From the NCBI GenBank assembly GCA_015057825.1, contig SVDN01000018.1, positions 1 through 51,776 of the forward strand: DNA of 51,776 bases. The letters run 5' to 3'. This DNA comes from Lachnospiraceae bacterium. GTDB taxonomy: Bacteria > Bacillota > Clostridia > Lachnospirales > Lachnospiraceae. The notes beneath the pieces were generated by a model that was not told the origin of the DNA, made no database searches, and saw only the letters and a program-made list of their open reading frames with translations. The translations under genes and the position numbers were made by a program. Shown one piece after another: positions 41,932 through 48,893 of this stretch (position 1 is its first letter; each line of letters starts with the position of its first letter).

Positions 41932-42435
41932 GTGGCACGCAAAATATGTAACATCGTAAGGATAATACTTTTGGCAATAATAATATTTGTAGCCGTACTT
42001 TTAGTAGCTCCCAAGGTTTTGGGCTTTGAGTCCATGGTAGTCTTGAGCGGAAGTATGGAGCCGGAAATAGCGGTAGGTTCCATGGTTTATGTAAAAAGCG
42101 TAGACTTTGAAGACATAGAAGTCGGGGACGTTATTTCCTTCAAACTATCGGACGGAACAATGGTAACACACAGAGTTGCCGCCATTAATCCGGACGGCAC
42201 TCTTACAACAAAGGGCGATGCAAACGATACGGCGGATAATTCACCCGTAAAGGAAAAACAGCTTGTTGGAATGGTAAAAGGATATCTCCCATTCGTGGGA
42301 AAACTTTCAAGCTTCATAAAATCGCCCCTTGGTATAGCAAGCCTTGTGGCATTTGCAATAGTAGTTATACTCTTAAGCGTTATACCGGCCCTCGAGGATA
42401 AGGAAACGACTAAAGAGAAGAATAAAAAGTTATAG
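41932..42435 (+). CDS. SipW-type (ER-type) signal peptidase I
   Basis: A 167-residue membrane peptidase starting at GTG 41932, after AAGGAGC. N-terminal helix about 11-28, catalytic Ser41 in Leu-Ser-Gly-Ser-Met-Glu-Pro, and His80 in Val-Thr-His-Arg, which replaces the Lys of ordinary bacterial signal peptidases; Lys-Gly-Asp-Ala-Asn-Asp near 95-100 completes the site. A C-terminal helix lies near 138-157. The Ser-His type is that of Bacillus SipW, which processes TasA-like proteins. It lies between TasA-like genes 1 and 2, so these are its obvious substrates. Confidence 0.93.
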   Translation: MARKICNIVRIILLAIIIFVAVLLVAPKVLGFESMVVLSGSMEPEIAVGSMVYVKSVDFEDIEVGDVISFKLSDGTMVTHRVAAINPDGTLTTKGDANDTADNSPVKEKQLVGMVKGYLPFVGKLSSFIKSPLGIASLVAFAIVVILLSVIPALEDKETTKEKNKKL

Positions 42436-42470
42436 TTTTAGATTTAATCAAAAAAGGAGAAAAAACAATT

Positions 42471-43043
42471 ATGAAAAAGAAAAGTTTAGTAGTAACAATG
42501 GCATCAGTAGCAGCAATCGCAGCAATCGGTATCGGATCAACATTCGCATACTTCACAAGCCAGGATGAAGCAACAAATGCATTCACACTCGGCGATATTG
42601 AAATCGAACTTACAGAAGATAACTGGGATGAAGATAACGGTGTAAACATCCTTCCAATGCAAACAATTGCTAAAGACCCTGCAGTTACAAATACAGGTTC
42701 AAATGATGCATACATTTTCTTAAAAGTAATAATCCCTCAGGCAGAAGTTCAGCTTGAAGGCCAGGACGAGGCATCAGTTCAGGATTTATTTACTTTCGAA
42801 GCAAATGATGGTTGGACACTTATTTCATCAGAAAATGGCGAATATGTATATGCTTATGACAATGTAGTTGCTGCCGGTGAAAGCACAGATACACTCTTTG
42901 ATGAAGTACAGCTTGTAAACCTTATCGAAGATGACTATGCAGAAGTAATCGAATCATTGGATATCGACGTTTTGGCATACGGCGTTCAGACAGTAAGCTT
43001 TGACAGCGCAGAAGAAGCTTGGGAAGCAACATTTGCTGAATAA
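42471..43043 (+). CDS. TasA/camelysin-like fibre protein 2 (SipW-type signal peptide)
   Basis: A 190-residue paralog of the 41336 protein. The leader ends Ile-Gly-Ser-Thr-Phe-Ala-Tyr-Phe-Thr-Ser (about 22-31), followed by Gln-Asp-Glu-Ala-Thr-Asn-Ala-Phe. The mature part is very acidic with few Lys and an alternating strand pattern. Codon bias is strong, as expected for an abundant structural protein. AAAGGAGAAA precedes the ATG. It is probably the main or co-assembling fibre subunit. Confidence 0.84.
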   Translation: MKKKSLVVTMASVAAIAAIGIGSTFAYFTSQDEATNAFTLGDIEIELTEDNWDEDNGVNILPMQTIAKDPAVTNTGSNDAYIFLKVIIPQAEVQLEGQDEASVQDLFTFEANDGWTLISSENGEYVYAYDNVVAAGESTDTLFDEVQLVNLIEDDYAEVIESLDIDVLAYGVQTVSFDSAEEAWEATFAE

Positions 43044-43074
43044 TTAACCTAATCAGATAGTTCCCACATATATT

Positions 43075-43120
43075 CGCTTGAGTTGCTTAAGGGTTTTGCC
43101 CTTAAGCATCCCTCAAAGCG
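43075..43120 (+). promoter_or_regulatory. Long intercistronic hairpin in the fibre operon
   Basis: CGCTTGAG (43075-43082) pairs with CTCAAAGCG (43112-43120), and GCTTAAGGG (43085-43093) with the perfect complement CCCTTAAGC (43099-43107). There is no T-run, so mRNA stabilisation of the upstream genes is likelier than termination. Confidence 0.55.
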
Positions 43121-43149
43121 AGGCAGTTATTAAAGTTTAGGAGAATACT

Positions 43150-43815
43150 ATGAAAAAAATGAAGATTATTGCTGTACTTGGCGCAGCAGCGATTGCAGTT
43201 CTTATAGCGGGAACAGCAGTTGCAAACTTTCAGTCAGACACGGTAAAAGCTTCACAGAATCTTGACATGAAATCATTAAGCGTCGGAATAGACGTTGAGC
43301 AGGATTTCGAAGGAATGACAGCTTTTCCGGGACAAAAATTGGTAGAATCGTTAAATGTTGAAAACACAGCAGATACAGACGTATATGTTCGTGTAGTAAT
43401 TAAAGGCTATCTTACAAATGAAGATGGCGAAAAAATATTCGGATATTTTCCGGAGTACGAATCGCAGGTTGTGAGAGGAATAATGGATCACGAACTCAAA
43501 GCGGTTAAATTACCTATACTCGATGTCGACCTCGGTGAAGCCTTGGCTAAAGGTTGGATAGTATCATCACAGGACAACGAAGAAACAGTTCTTTACTATA
43601 CACAGCCGATTGCAGCCGGCGACACAACACCTAATGTATTCAGCTCAGTAACTCTTGCAAAAGAAATGGGCAACGAATTTGAAGGCATGGGTATGACGGT
43701 ATCGGTTAAGACAGAAGCCATTCAGGCATCACTTGCCGAACAGGCAATGCTTGCAGAATGGGGCGTATTGCCAACGATCGATGAGAACGGCGTAATCACA
43801 GAGATTTCAGAATAG
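43150..43815 (+). CDS. TasA-like fibre protein 3
   Basis: A 221-residue exported protein. Its leader ends Gly-Thr-Ala-Val-Ala-Asn-Phe-Gln-Ser-Asp (about 20-29), a diverged SipW-type site in which Tyr-Phe is replaced by Asn-Phe. The mature region has the TasA-like pattern Ser-Leu-Asn-Val-Glu-Asn-Thr-Ala-Asp-Thr-Asp-Val-Tyr-Val-Arg-Val (about 65-80). It is longer than its two paralogs and ends without an anchor. It may cap or nucleate the fibre, as TapA does for TasA, but that is analogy only. Confidence 0.75.
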   Translation: MKKMKIIAVLGAAAIAVLIAGTAVANFQSDTVKASQNLDMKSLSVGIDVEQDFEGMTAFPGQKLVESLNVENTADTDVYVRVVIKGYLTNEDGEKIFGYFPEYESQVVRGIMDHELKAVKLPILDVDLGEALAKGWIVSSQDNEETVLYYTQPIAAGDTTPNVFSSVTLAKEMGNEFEGMGMTVSVKTEAIQASLAEQAMLAEWGVLPTIDENGVITEISE

Positions 43816-43825
43816 GAGGAGTATC

Positions 43826-44575
43826 ATGAAAAAGAAGATTATAGCTTTAGCTTGTGCTATGGTACTACTGCTTGGTATGACATCCACGGTTTATGCGGCA
43901 GATTCATCGGTTAAGTATCTTGGCAACAACAAATTTGAAACAAATTTCGCAGCAAACGGTTTTATGGATACATTTTCGGGAATGCTTCCGGGTGATTCAA
44001 GAGAAGAAAGTGTAGACCTTACAAATACTTCTGATAAAACAGTTGATTTTTACATGAATACAAAAGTTGCAAAAGCATTTGAAGATATTGAAGGTATCGC
44101 AGGCGGCGCAGCATATTCGGTAAAACTTTCGGTTGTTAAAAACGGAGAAGAAACAGTAGTTTACGGTAACGGAGAAAACGCAGCGGTTATCGGCGGTAAC
44201 GAAAGCGGACTCAATGTACTTGATTCATCACTTAGCGACAACTTAATGGTTGCAACACTTGCTAAGGGTGAAAGCGCAACGGTTAAACTTTCAATTGCAC
44301 TTGAAGGTGAAAGCTTTGGTATCGACTATAACGCAGCAAATCAGGATTTTGAAAGAGTTACGGGCGAACTTGATTTTGAATTCTTTGTAGTGGAACAGGA
44401 ATTTAATTCAAGCCTTGTACCAAACAACTTATCAGCATCCATGGGCGGCATCACAACAGGTGATTATGCTCCGATAGCAACACTTATTACAATCTTGGTT
44501 GCAGCGGCAGCAGTTATCGTAGTTTGCGTAGTGGTTAAAGGAAGGAGAAAAAATGAGCAGAGTACTTCAAAATAA
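43826..44575 (+). CDS. Exported surface protein with C-terminal anchor
   Basis: A 249-residue protein with an ordinary signal peptide ending Tyr-Ala-Ala near 25, an outer beta domain (Val-Asp-Leu-Thr-Asn-Thr-Ser-Asp-Lys-Thr-Val-Asp-Phe-Tyr, about 56-69, again TasA-like in rhythm) and a C-terminal tail. The tail has Ile-Thr-Thr-Gly-Asp near 210, a membrane span and Lys-Gly-Arg-Arg-Lys-Asn. The Thr-Thr-Gly-Asp segment resembles a degenerate sortase motif. It may anchor the fibre to the cell. The next gene starts 23 bp before its stop. Confidence 0.72.
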   Translation: MKKKIIALACAMVLLLGMTSTVYAADSSVKYLGNNKFETNFAANGFMDTFSGMLPGDSREESVDLTNTSDKTVDFYMNTKVAKAFEDIEGIAGGAAYSVKLSVVKNGEETVVYGNGENAAVIGGNESGLNVLDSSLSDNLMVATLAKGESATVKLSIALEGESFGIDYNAANQDFERVTGELDFEFFVVEQEFNSSLVPNNLSASMGGITTGDYAPIATLITILVAAAAVIVVCVVVKGRRKNEQSTSK

Positions 44576-45476
44576 GAAATTATTGGTAATGGCTTTTGCG
44601 GCAGTAATAGCTCTTGTTTTACTCCTTGCACCGACTAAAGCCCTTGCAGCGAATGCAACATATAAAATCATTTATTCAGCGGGCAATGTAGCAAGCTTTA
44701 CCGAAGAAGCGGTTGCAAAATACAAAGCCCTTGAAGGAACAAACGGTATTGTAAACGTTGAACAGACAAAAGCCGGAAACATCAGACTTGATGTTGAATA
44801 CGGAGCAGCTGTACCAAACGCTCCTACAGCAAATGACATCACATACAAAGATGGAAAAGACGGCAGATATACATTAACAGATACATGGACACCGAAATAC
44901 GGTGACCTTGTAACAGAGAACAAAACATATGTTATGGATTATCAAGTAATTACAGATGGTGTTGCTTTCAAAATCCTTTATGTTGACGATCAGGGTTACC
45001 AACTTGCACCTGCAGTTGTAAGCATTGGTAACATCGGAGAAACAAGAACTCCTGCAGCTCTTACAATCGATGGATATACATGTTCAAACCCTTCACAGAG
45101 TATTGCACTTAACATCGATGCAGCTAAGAATGTAGTTACATTCATTTATACATCAAATCAGGTAGCTCCTACAATCGAAGGACAGCCTGCACAAGTTGCA
45201 GCTCCTGTTGCAGCAGGTGGAGCACCTGCAGCAGGTCCTGCGGCAGCACCGGCAGGTCCGGCTGTTGAAAACGTAGCTGATGAAGCTACACCACTTGCAA
45301 GCGGAACAACTCAGCCGGCAATCGAAACGGTTGAAGATGAGGAAACACCACTTGCAAGCGCACAAAGCAGCATGTTACTTCCTGTAGTGGTAATCGTACT
45401 TATTGCAGTGGTAGCAGCAATCACATTCCTTGCAATCCGCGCTGACAGAATCAGACGCAGAGAAGAAGGAAGATAA
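44553..45476 (+). CDS. Membrane-anchored MucBP-like surface protein with Glu-Thr-Val-x-Asp-Glu motifs
   Basis: A 307-residue exported protein; GGAAGGAG before ATG 44553 lies inside the previous gene. After the signal peptide (cleavage near Ala-Leu-Ala-Ala, 33) come an N-terminal domain and a MucBP-like repeat (about 135-202: Phe-Lys-Ile-Leu-Tyr-Val-Asp-Asp-Gln-Gly-Tyr ... Val-Thr-Phe-Ile-Tyr-Thr). A Pro/Ala-rich linker follows with two copies of a motif, Val-Glu-Asn-Val-Ala-Asp-Glu-Ala-Thr-Pro-Leu-Ala and Ile-Glu-Thr-Val-Glu-Asp-Glu-Glu-Thr-Pro-Leu-Ala (about 240-270). A membrane helix and an Arg-rich tail end it. The motif recurs in the 50050 protein. Last gene of the fibre operon. Confidence 0.75.
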   Translation: MSRVLQNKKLLVMAFAAVIALVLLLAPTKALAANATYKIIYSAGNVASFTEEAVAKYKALEGTNGIVNVEQTKAGNIRLDVEYGAAVPNAPTANDITYKDGKDGRYTLTDTWTPKYGDLVTENKTYVMDYQVITDGVAFKILYVDDQGYQLAPAVVSIGNIGETRTPAALTIDGYTCSNPSQSIALNIDAAKNVVTFIYTSNQVAPTIEGQPAQVAAPVAAGGAPAAGPAAAPAGPAVENVADEATPLASGTTQPAIETVEDEETPLASAQSSMLLPVVVIVLIAVVAAITFLAIRADRIRRREEGR

Positions 45477-45511
45477 TAAATTCGTATTCTTCTTAAACCC
45501 AAATAAACATA

Positions 45512-45555
45512 AAAAAACGAGCCTTAGGGAACTATTCCGAGGCTTGTTTTTTTTT
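45512..45555. terminator. Bidirectional terminator between the fibre operon and the toxin-antitoxin genes
   Basis: AAACGAGCCT pairs with AGGCTTGTTT around a partly paired loop (TAGGGAAC/ATTCCGA), with A- and T-runs on the two sides. It overlaps the end of the toxin gene on the minus strand. Confidence 0.75.
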
Positions 45556-45865
45556 ATTTGTCTCCAAATATTTCTTTTAAATAGTCAGATTTAGCAAGCG
45601 CAATTTTTATTACATATAAGAATTCATCAGAAACTTTATAAAATGCTATATACGCTTTATATGTTACAAAATAAATTCCACTAAAAGTATTTTTGTAATA
45701 AAGCCTTGTTCCTGTTTTCGGACGTTTACATTGTTCTTTAATTCTTTCTTTAAGACCGACAAAATATTTTTCTGTAGTTTCAATGTCTCTAGAAGCTTCA
45801 AAAACACCTAAATAAACCATCTTTAAATCTTCGATGGCTTCCTTGGCATATTTAATCTCAAGCAT
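45554..45865 (-). CDS. RelE/ParE-family toxin
   Basis: A 103-residue protein with the ParE fold pattern: Tyr-Ala-Lys-Glu-Ala-Ile-Glu-Asp-Leu near 6-14, a helical hairpin, then Lys-Arg-Pro-Lys-Thr-Gly-Thr-Arg-Leu-Tyr near 47-56 and Tyr-Lys-Ala-Tyr-Ile-Ala-Phe-Tyr near 70-77. ParE toxins poison gyrase and RelE toxins cleave mRNA; the sequence does not decide between them. Its start overlaps the antitoxin stop by 8 bp, the normal order antitoxin-toxin. Confidence 0.84.
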   Translation of the reverse strand: MLEIKYAKEAIEDLKMVYLGVFEASRDIETTEKYFVGLKERIKEQCKRPKTGTRLYYKNTFSGIYFVTYKAYIAFYKVSDEFLYVIKIALAKSDYLKEIFGDK

Positions 45866-46223
45866 TAATTTTTAGGTCTGAAAAGAAGCGTTTCATTTCC
45901 TGTTCCATATCTTCCTCTGAGACCCAACCCTCCTTCTCGGCGGATTGATATCTTTCTTCTAATTCCATAAGTAGTCTAAGCATGGCTAAATCTTTTTCGG
46001 ATGTAAAGTCGGTCATTTCCATAAGTCCGGGTTTTTCCTTAAACAGTTTTGTTGCATAATTGAAAATTCTCAAATGCAATTGTATCTTGTTATATTCAGC
46101 TTCACTAATAATGACTACATTTTTATTTTGAGGTCTGGATATTATAACAGTATTTCCATTATAAGCCTTATCCAAATATTCTTTCTGATTTTTTCTTAAA
46201 TCTGCAGCTCTGGTAACAAGCAT
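45858..46223 (-). CDS. Phd/YefM-family antitoxin
   Basis: A 121-residue protein. The N-terminal Phd fold (about 1-50) has Leu-Arg-Lys-Asn-Gln-Lys-Glu-Tyr-Leu-Asp-Lys-Ala, Val-Ile-Ile-Ser-Arg-Pro and Asn-Val-Val-Ile-Ile-Ser-Glu-Ala-Glu-Tyr, the DNA-binding and dimer elements. The C-terminal half is long, acidic and helical, and should wrap the toxin. It is about 35 residues longer than typical YefM. Antitoxins of this family repress their own promoter; phased GTAC sites lie just upstream. Confidence 0.87.
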   Translation of the reverse strand: MLVTRAADLRKNQKEYLDKAYNGNTVIISRPQNKNVVIISEAEYNKIQLHLRIFNYATKLFKEKPGLMEMTDFTSEKDLAMLRLLMELEERYQSAEKEGWVSEEDMEQEMKRFFSDLKINA

Positions 46224-46243
46224 TTGACACCCCTCCTATTTGA

Positions 46244-46271
46244 GTACAAAATTATGTACATATTTATGTAC
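46244..46271 (-). promoter_or_regulatory. Phased GTAC operator at the toxin-antitoxin promoter
   Basis: GTAC occurs at 46244, 46256 and 46268, each 12 bp apart; the outer two pairs form the dyads GTACATA-N2-TATGTAC and a looser copy. They lie 20-50 bp before the antitoxin start, where TATAAT-like sequence (46274-46280 region) also occurs. This fits autorepression. Confidence 0.6.
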
Positions 46272-46362
46272 CAATATAATTTTAACTAATTTTCATTCTA
46301 ATGTAAAGTACTTTCATTAAATGTTCATAAGCTATGCTCTTAGCTAAGAGGGAAAGAAAAAG

Positions 46363-46679
46363 AATTGCCTATCAGGCACATTTTATATTAGGTGTCGCTG
46401 TTTATTAAAAAATGAACAGGCCATAAACAAAAGCAAATAGGATTGAATTTAATTACGATAGCAAGGCTTTCGTATATGAGTTGCGCGATGTTAGCCGACA
46501 AAGGAGCTTATGTTTGAGCGAAGCGAGTTTAAGCGGTTGTCGGCGGATAAACGAGCGCGACGAATAGAAAACGCAGCGTGTAATTAAATCAAGACTATTT
46601 GATTTGGTTGATATGGCCTGTTTTTTCGGCAAGGAAAAAGGCGGCGCCTCAATAATGAAGTGCCGCCTGATAGGCAATT
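46363..46679. repeat. 317-bp giant nested inverted-repeat element
   Basis: The 462-bp gap between the toxin-antitoxin pair and the zinc genes holds this structure. Outer arms AATTGCCTATCAGGC (46363-46377) and GCCTGATAGGCAATT (46665-46679) are perfect over 15 bp. Next come AACAGGCCATA/TATGGCCTGTT (46415/46612, perfect), an imperfect 24-bp pair (46434-46457 against 46579-46601) and GCCGACAA/TTGTCGGC (46494/46537). The centre is G+C-richer with GAGCGAAGCGAG. The whole span is non-coding. The right arm overlaps the terminator of the zinc operon. It resembles the 4440-4670 element in design, not in sequence. A mobile element remnant or a structured RNA are both possible. Confidence 0.6.
46635..46667 (-). 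terminator. Terminator of the zinc-transport operon
   Basis: Read on the minus strand, GGCGGC pairs with GCCGCC across a loop of about 16 nt, followed by T5. It lies 19 bp after the lipoprotein stop. Confidence 0.75.
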
Positions 46680-46685
46680 TATTTA

Positions 46686-47231
46686 TTAAACCAATGTCGC
46701 ATCTCTTAAGGTGCAATATTTAACTCCGTTTTCTTCGTATGTATCAAATGTTCCCACAACACTTAATATCTGACCGGTGTCTTCAGGGTAGTTGCCATCG
46801 CTTAAGATAAACTCGATACCCTGTGCGCAGCAAGCTGTGGCGTCCTGGATGATGCAGGCATAGTAGTTGTTGCCGCTTGCGTCATCGTGATAAGTTGCAT
46901 AAATTCCTTCCATTTTTATTACTTTACCGATATAGTCTTCCGGTGTGGTCATCATATTCAAAACTTCCGAATAAACCATGGTGGAAGACATTACAGTCAA
47001 ATCAACGTCTACGCCTTCGGCGGGAGTGGAGTTTGTGCTTGCTTTTGCACCGGTTCCGGCATTGTCTCCGTTTGAATCGGTGCTTGCGTTTTCTTCACTC
47101 ATACCCGCTTCAAGGACTTTTTCCACATCCGATTTATTGTCATTGTTTCTGCTTGAAGCAGAGTCATTTTCACATCCCGCAAATATAGCTATGGGTAAAA
47201 CACATAATAAAATTAATAATGCTTTTTTCAT
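46686..47231 (-). CDS. Lipoprotein of the zinc-transport operon
   Basis: A 181-residue lipoprotein: signal peptide with lipobox Phe-Ala-Gly-Cys (17-20), a Ser/Asn/Asp/Thr-rich flexible linker to about 75, and an OB-like beta domain (about 80-180). The domain has Pro-Glu-Asp-Tyr-Ile-Gly-Lys-Val-Ile-Lys-Met-Glu-Gly near 98-110 and a Cys-Cys pair in Ala-Thr-Ala-Cys-Cys-Ala-Gln-Gly near 131-138. The pattern recalls the DUF1980-type zinc-associated proteins. It lies 30 bp after the permease gene on the same strand, so a role in zinc handling at the membrane is inferred. Confidence 0.75.
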   Translation of the reverse strand: MKKALLILLCVLPIAIFAGCENDSASSRNNDNKSDVEKVLEAGMSEENASTDSNGDNAGTGAKASTNSTPAEGVDVDLTVMSSTMVYSEVLNMMTTPEDYIGKVIKMEGIYATYHDDASGNNYYACIIQDATACCAQGIEFILSDGNYPEDTGQILSVVGTFDTYEENGVKYCTLRDATLV

Positions 47232-47261
47232 GATAAATTCCTCGCCGCTTTGTTAACTTGT

Positions 47262-48092
47262 CTATGCTCGAACCTTACCGATTACAGTGCATGCTATAAA
47301 TCCAACCAAATCTACCGCAACAATGGTTGCGCCCACCGGTGTGCCCGCAAGGATTGAAATAAGAATGCCTGCCAATGCACATATAACCGAGATAATTGCC
47401 GCAAATATCGTTACCGATTTAAAGGTGTTGAACATTCTCATAGCCGAAAGGGCCGGGAAAATAACCAAGGCCGAAATAAGCAAAGATCCAACGAGGTTCA
47501 TGGCCACAACAATGATTAAAGCAATAACGATTGCAATAAGCAAGTTGTAGGCATTTGTCTTGGTGCCCGTAGACTTTGAAAATGTTTCATCAAAGGTAAC
47601 GGCAAATATCTTATTATAAAAAAGTATAAAAATCGCCAATACTATAAGTGACAAAATGCAACAAAGGATTACATCGTTTTGCGTAAGCGTAAGTATGGAT
47701 GTAGATCCGAAAAGCGTTGTGCACACATCTCCCGAAACATTGGACGAAGTAGGGAAGATGTTCATTATCAAATAACCCAGTGCCAAGGCACTTACGGAAA
47801 TAATGGCTATTGCCGCATCACCTTTAATCTTTGTATTCTGTCCGGTGCGAAGAAGGAGTATCGCGCTTACCACCGTAATAGGAAGTACCAACAACATTTG
47901 ATTTGAAAGATTAACCACACTTGCAATTGCCAGGCCACCGAATGCTACGTGTGAGAGTCCGTCTCCGATAAAAGAAAAACGTTTAAGCACCAGCGTTACG
48001 CCAAGAAGCGAAGAACAAAGGGCAATAAGCACACCGACAATAAGGGCGTATCTTACAAAAGGAAACTGGAGATAGGTTATTAATGCTTCCAT
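47262..48092 (-). CDS. znuB: Metal ABC transporter permease (ZnuB-type)
   Basis: A 276-residue ABC-3 family permease with about eight hydrophobic helices. Landmarks: Ser-Phe-Ile-Gly-Asp-Gly-Leu-Ser-His-Val-Ala-Phe-Gly near 39-51 and the C-terminal Ala-Gly-Thr-Pro-Val-Gly-Ala-Thr near 251-258. It forms the membrane channel for zinc or manganese uptake. Its start codon lies exactly at the stop of the ATPase gene (one-base overlap at 48092). The specificity call, zinc over manganese, rests on the binding protein and the Zur/Fur-like box upstream. Confidence 0.9.
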   Translation of the reverse strand: MEALITYLQFPFVRYALIVGVLIALCSSLLGVTLVLKRFSFIGDGLSHVAFGGLAIASVVNLSNQMLLVLPITVVSAILLLRTGQNTKIKGDAAIAIISVSALALGYLIMNIFPTSSNVSGDVCTTLFGSTSILTLTQNDVILCCILSLIVLAIFILFYNKIFAVTFDETFSKSTGTKTNAYNLLIAIVIALIIVVAMNLVGSLLISALVIFPALSAMRMFNTFKSVTIFAAIISVICALAGILISILAGTPVGATIVAVDLVGFIACTVIGKVRA

Positions 48093-48796
48093 TATTTTAC
48101 CCCTCCTTCCTTGGTGAAGAAACGGCCGATATTGCTGGTTAAATAATCGTGCTTGCTTCCGAAAAACATGGTTTTTCCGATGTGAAGGATATGGCTTGAA
48201 TATTTAAGTGCACTTGCCACATCGTGGGAAACCATAATAATGGTGATACCTTCTTTATTTAATTTGGAAATGAGTTCGTACATTTCGGTCGTTACTTTTG
48301 GGTCCAGACCTGTAACCGGCTCGTCCAAAAGAAGAATCTTGCTTGCGGCGCACAAAGCTCTGGCAAGCAAAACGCGCTGTTGTTGACCGCCGGATAAGTC
48401 CCTGAAACAGCGGTTTTTAAACTTCGTAATGCCCATGCGTTCCATATTTTTAAAGGCTTCTTGTTTTTCGCTTTTGTTGTAAAAAGGACGCATTCCGCAT
48501 TTTCCCTGAAAACCGCTCATTACAATTTCGTAAACCGAAGCGGGAAAATCCCTTTGAACCAGGGTTTGCTGAGGCAGATAGCCTATGTCATGTTTTGACA
48601 GACCATCTCCGAATACTATTTCACCCTTTATAGCCGGCTTTAGGTTTAAAAGAGTCTTGACAAGAGTACTTTTTCCCGAACCGTTTTCTCCCACTATGCA
48701 AAGATAGTCTCCGGCATTAACCTCAAAGTTTATATTTTCAACTATTATTTCCGAATCATATCCAAGTGAAAGATTGGATACTTTTAATTGTGCCAT
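48092..48796 (-). CDS. znuC: Metal ABC transporter ATP-binding protein (ZnuC-type)
   Basis: A 234-residue ATPase. Walker A Gly-Glu-Asn-Gly-Ser-Gly-Lys-Ser-Thr near 37-45, signature Leu-Ser-Gly-Gly-Gln-Gln-Gln near 136-142, Walker B Leu-Leu-Leu-Asp-Glu-Pro near 156-161, and the switch His in Val-Ser-His-Asp near 189. The Gly-Tyr-Leu-Pro-Gln-Gln Q-loop is typical of the zinc/manganese subfamily. It powers the adjacent permease. A 97-bp gap separates it from the binding-protein gene. Confidence 0.93.
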   Translation of the reverse strand: MAQLKVSNLSLGYDSEIIVENINFEVNAGDYLCIVGENGSGKSTLVKTLLNLKPAIKGEIVFGDGLSKHDIGYLPQQTLVQRDFPASVYEIVMSGFQGKCGMRPFYNKSEKQEAFKNMERMGITKFKNRCFRDLSGGQQQRVLLARALCAASKILLLDEPVTGLDPKVTTEMYELISKLNKEGITIIMVSHDVASALKYSSHILHIGKTMFFGSKHDYLTSNIGRFFTKEGGVK

Positions 48797-48893
48797 TATA
48801 TACCTCTAAATTGTTTTATTATTGGATTTTAATAACATAGTTTAAACAAGTAAGGAATGTCCTTGTATATGTTTAAATTGTATAAATTACCGC

